From Arthrinium phaeospermum (Eukaryota; Ascomycota; Sordariomycetes; Amphisphaeriales; Apiosporaceae): a stretch of DNA of 64,000 nucleotides. The DNA is taken from contig QYRS01000007.1 in assembly GCA_006503535.1 (NCBI GenBank), positions 248,001-312,000 on the forward strand. The letters are read 5' to 3'. The translations under genes were made by a program, and so were the position numbers. Below, in pieces: positions 57,284 to 64,000 of this stretch; positions within the stretch are counted from its first letter, which is position 1; each line of letters starts with the position of its first letter. Below the pieces are notes generated by a model that was not told where the DNA came from, did no database searches, and saw only the letters and a program-made list of their open reading frames with translations.

Positions 57284-59174
57284 TCAGCATGGTGACTGTG
57301 CACGCTTCTGCGCCTCCTCCTCTTCCGCAGCCTGCTCGCGATCCATACGCTGCGCCCTCCATTTAGGACCAAAGAACCACTCGACCAGCAACAAGGGCGT
57401 CATCAGCGCCGTGATGAGCCCAAACACCAGGAAAGCGGGACCGTTGCCGATGCCGTCAATGGCGTGCTGGACGACGGCGACGCCGCTGGCGCCCACGAGA
57501 CAGCGCACGAGGTTGTTGACGGCCGTCGCGCTCGCCGCGGCCTTGGGGTACATGTCGAGCATGATGGTCGTGTTGGCCGCCAGGGCCGACATGGCGCAGA
57601 ACGAGGTGATGAAGTGGAGCAGCAAGACCACCGCCAGGTTCTTCATCGCGATGGAGTATCCGTACAGGCAGATTGTCACAATGAAGAAGGGGGCGATGAC
57701 GCAGGTGCTCAGCAGGCGCGCGTGTTCCAGGGGGAAATCCTTTGGCAGTTTCCCCTTCAGGGTAACCCCGTTGGCGATGCCGTGCGTGCGCCGGTACTCG
57801 GCTTCGTAGTGCGCGTACAGCTTGTCCAGCACTTTCCCGGTGGCCAAGGATCCCATCACAATACCTCCGCCGTTGGCCAGGAACGCGGCGGCTACCTGTA
57901 TCTGACTCAGGCCAAAGTCATCCTTGAGCATCGCCGTGGCCGAGGCTGTCACCATCGAATGAATAGTGTAGGGAGCAGCTCCAAAAAACAGGACGAGGAG
58001 AACATCCTTTTCACGCAACATCTTGACAGGCTCCAATACAAGTTTGTGGATGCTGATGGGCTTCATTTCCGGACGTGAACTGTTGTCATCGACGTAGGGT
58101 TGGCCTTTTATCGAGTACCAAAGGGGTTTGTGAATGCCGGTGAGTCGGACACTACCGTCGCCAGCGATGGAGTGTAGCGTCTCTGGCAAGAGCACTATGA
58201 TGGCGAGCAAGGTGACGGAGCCCATGATCAAAAGCGTCCAGAAGATAGAATGCCATTGGAAATACTGGGTGAGGAGAGCACCAAATACAGGACCCAATGC
58301 TTGGCCAAGCTGCCGCACTACATCGGTGTTAGGCTGTAGACCATCCAATATGCGCAACAGGGCAATACTTACTACCGCTGAAGATGCCGATCCAGCCGCC
58401 AATCTCAGCTCGCGAGGTTATATCAGCTATCGCACCGGAGCCTATAGACAGGTGGTTAGCGTCTGTGTCCCTATCCATATGGGGGTTTGCCCGTGATGCT
58501 GCGTACAAATGGATATTGTGGCAGCGCTTCCTATGGCCTGGACTGCGCGCCATCCCATCAGACTAGCATAGCTATCTGTCATGGCTAGACCGACATCTGC
58601 CACAAGAAAGACGACGAAGGTGCCAATTAAAGTGACTCTCCGCCCTCTGGCGTCGGCAAGGGGCGCCCAAAAGCTGGGAGCGATGCCTTGCATGTACATG
58701 AAAATCGTGATGGTCAAGTGCACCTTATCTAAGCCGACATTGAGATCCTTCGCAGCACGTTAGCACTAGATCCACTGCTTTCGTTTTGGGTGATAAGTGT
58801 GGAGGGCATACAGTTGCAATATCTTTCGTCGATGGAAAATAGATACTGCTGGCCAGTGGGGAGAACATGGCAGCAGCGGAAAGCAGGACGACCATCCACC
58901 TCTTGCGGGTATTGCTGAAGCGATGGGGACCAAGCTTCGGAGCATCGCCGTCAGCCTCTGGCTCCGTTGGTGTAGGCGCTCTTTTCTCCATGTCCTCGGA
59001 ACTCGACTCGTTGGCTTCGCCGAGTGTGGTCGAAGACCTACTGGTCTCGATCTGGGGAATCTGCGGCGAGGGTGAGGGCGAGGGCGAAGACGTTGGCTCG
59101 GATTGGGAATCCATGGGCCCGTCATTGTGTAGCCGGTCGGTGCTGCTGGCGTTGCCTTGTGATTTTGAGTCCAT
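57284..59174 (-). CDS. MFS multidrug-type transporter, DHA1 (Aqr1/Qdr-like) family
   Basis: Four exons: 59174-58812, 58747-58507, 58441-58373, 58317-57284; about 568 residues. The N-terminal 90 residues are a Ser/Pro/Glu-rich cytosolic tail. Membrane region features are RKRWMVVLLSAAAMFSPLAS, IYFPSTKDIAT, MYMQGIAPSFWAPLADARGR (the motif A loop), GSGAIADITSRAEIGGWIG-like motif C in the 69-nt third exon, and MRQLGQALGPVFGALLTQYF. The second half has a long central loop and six further helices, ending in a Glu/Gln-rich tail. DHA1 carriers export drugs, toxins, polyamines or weak acids by proton antiport from the plasma membrane. The third intron's first possible acceptor leads to an immediate stop; the second (TGTAG at 58318-58320) keeps the frame. 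Substrate unknown. Confidence 0.87.
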
Positions 59175-60971
59175 TGTAGACAGACTACAATCTATGTAGT
59201 TGTACAGAATGAATGTTGGCAAGAGAAATGTAAAGAAGGAAGGGAAGTAAAGCACCGCGTGTGAAGTAGAAACGGCTGCAGATTCATTTTGTAGAAAGTG
59301 TCTTCTTGACCCATGGATATCTACTTTATGCTCTACCTGGATAACTAGGATCCAGGTACACGCGTCGCCACCTTTTGAGGTGTATGACGAGGAAGCGTGG
59401 GCCTGCAAAGACTATGTGCTCCGTTTCGCTTGGCGATCATGGAGGGCTGGATAAGAGCAATACTTTATCGAAAAGGCTGTGCTGGATTTCCATGGTGAAA
59501 CACACCGGGCAAGGCACCATGCCCAGGTGGCCGGAGGGCTTGCATATCCCGCCTCCTAGACCTGGTGGCATCTGACGTCTGATTCGTTGATAGACAGATG
59601 TGTATCAATTATTCTCTGCTACATTGAGTTTTAAGCCCTCGGTGGCTCAATTGTCGGCGGGCACATTGAGAAAACCAGCGCAGTGACGTGCGGTCCTTTG
59701 GCATGTACGTACTTCTCGCCTGCTGCTCGGAGTCGCCAGAAGATTGGGACACCTTACGCGGCAGCTGCAGTATTTGAAACCGGCGCGATATTCTTGATGG
59801 GATCCGATTCATGTGATAACCTTGACCGTCCTTATCTTGGTTGTGGCAGTATTCTCCTTTTACCCGCCGACGGAGTTAAAAAACAAATACTGGAAACATG
59901 AGGTCTTCGCGAACAGATGCAGTGATGTTACATGTTTCGTGAAACAAGTCTGAGAGGAGGAAAAAACAAAAACGGTTTGACTCGAATCCAAGGCGTAGCC
60001 GCACGTTAACCTTAATCAGGACCGGCCTACTCCGAGTGGCTCTTCGACCAGCCGTAGCAGGCGATCTGGAGATCCCGTCTAGCACGGACGAACTGACCGA
60101 AAGATGGGATAGCCATACCAACAGGGGGGTTGTCTGCAGCTAGCCACAAAAGTCGAAACAATTTGGGTTTGAAGCGCACCAAAATCGGAACATCTCTCTC
60201 CCTCATGACTTTTTCGTCCGAACTGCTATCGTTTTTGTTTGCCCTGTGGAAAGAACCAGCGGGTCAGCCATAAAGAAACATCAGGTAACAGGGGACTTTG
60301 AAACTTTGCCATGTTTGTGGAGTGGGTGCTGAGCGCGATATCATTGTTCATTATCGTTGGAGGGATATCACGAGAGTTGTTCCCGAGTCCTGTCAGGGAC
60401 GGACAAGTGGAAGACAAGAAAGAAACGGACAAAAGACTAAGTAGGTTAGAAAGAGTTGAGCAAGCAGCCACAACCGTTGCTTACGCGTCTCGCCATTCTA
60501 GAAAAAGCCACACCGAAGACGTGCCGGTGGCCTGTTCCGCCGCCGTTCTGGGGTCTAGCTCCATGCCACTCATTGATAGAGTTTCCCATGTACGTTGCCC
60601 AACTACATCAATTCCACCGACATGTAGCTCGAAACCCCGTCTTCTTACCGACACAAATATCGCAGGATTCCCTCCTGGCGCCCGGCAGTCACTTGCGGCA
60701 TAGGCCATTCTCCATTGAATCATTCTTGACAATGTCACAGTACCGGACCATCGGATAACCGGTTGATGTTGACTTGATTATTACACGGCTCCCATTCGGT
60801 TATGCTTAAGATAACTACAATGGCTGGTACAGTCGTCGCATCGACGCTGGCGACAATGGATGGCATGCAGCCTTTTACACCTTCATGACTCGAATCGATC
60901 TTGGATTCTGGAATTGACCACTCCTCCCTCCAAATTCTGCCTCTTTACCGAGTGGAGCTGCCACTCCTCTC
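59175..60971. other. Intergenic region between DHA1 transporter and amine oxidase
   Basis: About 1.8 kb. A plus-strand frame at 60311-60703 begins with a hydrophobic stretch (MFVEWVLSAISLFIIVGGIS) but continues as low-similarity sequence; I do not count it as a gene. Nothing else seen. Confidence 0.45.
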
Positions 60972-63495
60972 TCAGTGCAGACCTGCCATCTCATAGAAGA
61001 CATTGGTCGGGTCGTACGGGTACTTGTTGATGACGCTGTCGCCCGCGTACGACATGAGTGTCGACTCGCAGATGGGGTCGCGGCCGGCCTTGGTCAGGCT
61101 CGAGACCTTGCCCTTGTCGTAGTTGACCCTGACCTGGCTGCGGGAGCGGATCGACTGATCGCCGTCGAAGTAGTTGGACGGCACGAACTTGATCCCCGCA
61201 ATAGCCGCCGTCATCACGGTGTTGGGCAAATCCCCGGAGTGCGGGATGTGGCTGGCGTTGGGGTTTTAGCATGGTTCTTCTCTTTTGGGAGGGGAAAGGG
61301 CGGAAAACTTACTGCATCCCAAGGTTCACCCAGAGAACTATGTCCTCCTGCTCCAACGACTCGCCGTCAAAGAACTTGGCGAAGTCAACTGGAGGTTCGC
61401 GTGTGTCTTGGTTGCCGTACGGATGCGTGGCGCGTGGTTCCGTGTCCTTGGCACGCGAGATGGACACGTCGTATCTAGGAGGTTGAGGTTAGATTGGGCT
61501 GTCTATCTTTCGTATTGAACCAAGTGGCTGGATCCTGTGACAGGGGGTCGAATCAAGAGGATTCAAGACTTACTCCGCGAAGTGTGCCGTGTTCCGCATG
61601 ACGGTGGAGTTGATAATAGACAAATGAGAGCCCGGGGTGCTGGGAAGGACGCGCCAGCCTCGGTACTCCCCCCACTGGTTCTTCTCGTCCTTGTTGACGA
61701 CGACGACCTGGCCCTGGCCGTTGGGCTCCCAGTTGAAGCGCCCCTCATCTTCGTTGGCAATGTAGGTGCGCTCGAGCTCCATGGTGTTGACGACCTCGCC
61801 GTCGGACCAGGGGTACGTCCGGGAGATGGGCTTGTTCTTGACGAGCTGCACCGTGTTAGCGGTACCGAGGACGTCGAGGTCGGCCTTGAAGTTGAGCACG
61901 TGGTCATGCATGGCGCCGTTGAGCCCCCCGTGGATCTTGTACCCGAATCCGCTGTTCTGCGCCTCGAACGCGCCCGAGATATACCCCGAGGCCCGCACGT
62001 CGACGGCGACGGACCCGTCGAGCGCGAAGGTGTACGAAAAGGTGTAATCATAGTTTCCGACCGTGGCAACAGCGCGCACGATGAAGCCGACGTTCTTGGA
62101 CACCGTGACCCAGCCGTTGGTCGTGTGGCGCTGGATGGGCCCGTCGCCGTCAAACTCGAACAGGCAGACGCTGTCGGTGTGCGTGTGCGTCTGCTCGCGC
62201 GCGTAGTAGCTCGTGTTCAGATAGGTGGCGTACTGCGGGCAGTCGTAGCCCTTGACGAGCTCGTACGTGTTGGTGCCGAAGCCGTAGTAGCTGTCGAGGT
62301 AGGCGATGTGCGATGACCAGGGGTCGCTGCCGGCATAGTGGGCCAACGCCTCCTGCAGGCCCAACTCGTACATCACGCGCTCGCCCTTGAACTTGATATC
62401 GTAGAAGGCAAGTCCCGTGTCCCGTGTGAAGCCCAGGTAGAAGCTGAAGTCCATCCACTCGACGTACTGCCGCTCTATGTCGACTTTGTGGCGCGGAGGA
62501 CCGGCGGCAACGGCCATGGGCGGAGGGGTGTCGTCTCCGGGGTACGGGTCGCCCTGACGCTCTGTCCAGGCCCATTGCCCGTCGGGGTCCCGGCCGATCT
62601 TCTCAAAGCCGGGGCTGAAGTAGGCGGTGCGGAAATCCTCTGTGGTCTCGTAGAAACGACCGTTGTAGTACCAGCCCTCGAGCTTCCACTTACTGGGGTC
62701 GCGCCCGGTGACGTCCGATTTCATGTACAAACCGGCGCTCATGATGCTTCCGGTCTCGAACAGGCTGCTCGGCATCCGGGCAACGCCGTACCAGCGCTTC
62801 ACGGTGCCGTCCTCCCCTTGCCATACGGGGTCGGTGGAGCCGAGCCTCAATGTGTCGTTCTCGTATCCGCTCAACGTGCCGCCCCACAGATCCATCGCAA
62901 TGTCCTCGATGGAGCGGCCGATGGGGTGCAGCCATGCCGCCTGAGCAACCGGGCCATCCGCGTCCAGGTTGCGGATCTTGCCCTCGGTTTTGCGGGTAAA
63001 CGGGAACTCCAATGGGAGATACTTGGCCGTGGCGTTGTCGAGCGGCAGGGGACCGACTAAGATATCCTGGTAGGTGGGCGTCTCAGAGGCACGGTTGCTA
63101 AGCAGCACGTGGGCGTAGCGCTCGGGGGCCGGGGCGGACCCGTCCAGATAGGGCAAGACGTCGGTCTTGTTTGGCATCATGGCCTCCACGAGGATGATGC
63201 TGTTCTGCCAAACACCATCGATGCCGCTCACGGTGGGGGCCGTCAGGTTGAGCTCCGACTGCTGGACAAGCCACTCGATGACGGCGGCCGTTTCGGAGCT
63301 CGAGATGGGGGCCCACACATTCTCCTTAGGCGCCGTTGTGGCAGGAGCCACGGATGAGCATTGAGGTGATGTTTGGTTGACTGCGGACTGCCTGCTCGTG
63401 AGTCTCCTGTTCTCCAGCCAGGACCCAGCTAGTCGAGAAGCAGAGACGGTGCAATGCTGACCCAGCAGGGCAGCGTAGAGGAACTTGGGTAGCAT
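60972..63495 (-). CDS. Secreted copper amine oxidase
   Basis: Three exons (63495-61574, 61474-61313, 61251-60972) give about 787 residues. The N-terminus MLPKFLYAALLGQHCTVSAS is probably a signal peptide, and several N-x-S/T sites support secretion. The catalytic core is complete: AYLDSYYGFG with the base Asp near 401, VGNYDYTF with Tyr near 482 as the precursor of the topaquinone cofactor (N-Y-D-Y motif), and MHDHVLNF with copper ligands His530 and His532. The third copper His is in the MHHIPHSGDLP block near 695-699, created at the second exon junction. The enzyme oxidises primary amines to aldehydes with release of ammonia and hydrogen peroxide. Length and order match fungal extracellular/peroxisomal amine oxidases of this family. 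The gene ends at TGA 60972. Confidence 0.95.
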
Positions 63496-64000
63496 CTGGT
63501 CTAGGAGGTGAGGCAGGGCTCAGCTCGGAGAATGGCAATGACCTGGCCAAACGGAGGATTGCAAACCCCATTATGCTGACATCCACGGGTACTTATACAC
63601 TCGGAAGTGTCAACTGCATGATCCGATTGTCGGTCCTCTCTCCTCTCGCAATCTAATCTGGAATCCCGCATGGAATATATTACGACCCCCTGTAGAGATG
63701 CAAAGCGCCACCCATATTGCGCTTGCGGATACCTGCAGAATACGGTAGGTGTTATGGCCAGCCTAGTGTTTGTTGCACAGCATCAGGCCGCGTTCGGGAG
63801 AATCGGGGCCTGACCGAAAGGTGAAGATCACCCCGGCACAATATGGCAGAACCTATGGGGAAGGGACAATCAGCGGGGCGCTCGGTTCCACTTCCTGATA
63901 ACGGAGGAGTCCGCAGGATGGGGGGAGAATAGGATGCTCCGGCATATACTGCCCACATTGGCCGGAGGTTGGTCCGTGGGTTCCTATAACATTGTGGCAA
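63496..64000. other. Upstream region of the amine oxidase gene
   Basis: Promoter side of the amine oxidase gene (minus strand). A TATA-like ATATATT lies near 63675. The open frame running off the right edge shows no domain and is not supported as a gene. Confidence 0.45.

Noticed and set aside
60311..60703. Plus-strand frame with an N-terminal hydrophobic stretch, a possible small secreted or membrane protein
   Set aside because: Only the first 20 residues look membrane-like; the rest has no domain, and there is no promoter or splice evidence.
61537..63060. Long plus-strand open frames opposite the copper amine oxidase
   Set aside because: Antisense shadows of a GC-rich gene with complete catalytic motifs on the minus strand.

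Overview
The window is 64 kb of nuclear DNA from a filamentous ascomycete. Its genes carry short GT...AG introns (mostly 50-100 nt) with CTAAC/CTGAC-like branch sites, and there are no operons. The gene set fits a Pezizomycete, most probably a Sordariomycete: a Kch1-like potassium transporter, Ncr1, a Git1-type permease, BiP/Kar2, Hbs1, Vps27, a Doa4/USP8-type deubiquitinase, a LaeA-like methyltransferase and a copper amine oxidase. Assignment below class level cannot be made from the sequence alone.

Layout. 2.4-6.5 kb: KCH-family membrane protein and a mucin-like single-pass protein. 7.5-11.3 kb: NPC1/Ncr1 sterol transporter in one exon. 13.2-16.5 kb: Git1-type MFS permease facing a secreted CE1/PHB-depolymerase-like esterase. 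18.9-21.1 kb: KAR2 (BiP). 22.9-25.6 kb: HBS1. 26.5-33.3 kb: VPS27 and a DOA4/USP8-like deubiquitinase, divergently transcribed. 34.5-39.9 kb: long-chain acyl-CoA synthetase and an 824-aa orphan. 41.1-46.8 kb: Ysc84/SH3 protein, Bet1/Sft1-type SNARE and SMAP/Age2-type ArfGAP. 47.7-48.4 kb: methionine-R-sulfoxide reductase. 50.0-59.2 kb is accessory-looking: an unrecognised small gene, a decayed monocarboxylate-type MFS transporter, an intact eight-exon LaeA-like methyltransferase and a DHA1 drug-type MFS transporter. 61.0-63.5 kb: secreted copper amine oxidase. Introns and reading frames were worked out by hand from splice consensus and family homology.

Much of the core is membrane traffic: ESCRT-0 (Vps27), the deubiquitinase that recycles ubiquitin from ESCRT cargo, an actin-patch SH3 protein, a Golgi SNARE and an ArfGAP, plus ER quality control (BiP) and lysosomal/vacuolar sterol export (Ncr1).

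The most notable observation is that three conserved genes (KAR2, VPS27, MSRB) and probably a fourth (the gene at 50.0 kb) each lose their frame by exactly one missing base, in each case beside a run of four or five C/G. In KAR2 the HDEL retention signal is present but out of frame; in VPS27 the break separates VHS from FYVE. The shared signature points to homopolymer under-calling in the assembly rather than biology, but it changes the predicted proteins and needs read-level checking. I found no CRISPR, rRNA or convincing tRNA, and no intact transposon. I did not find a convincing undescribed multi-gene system.
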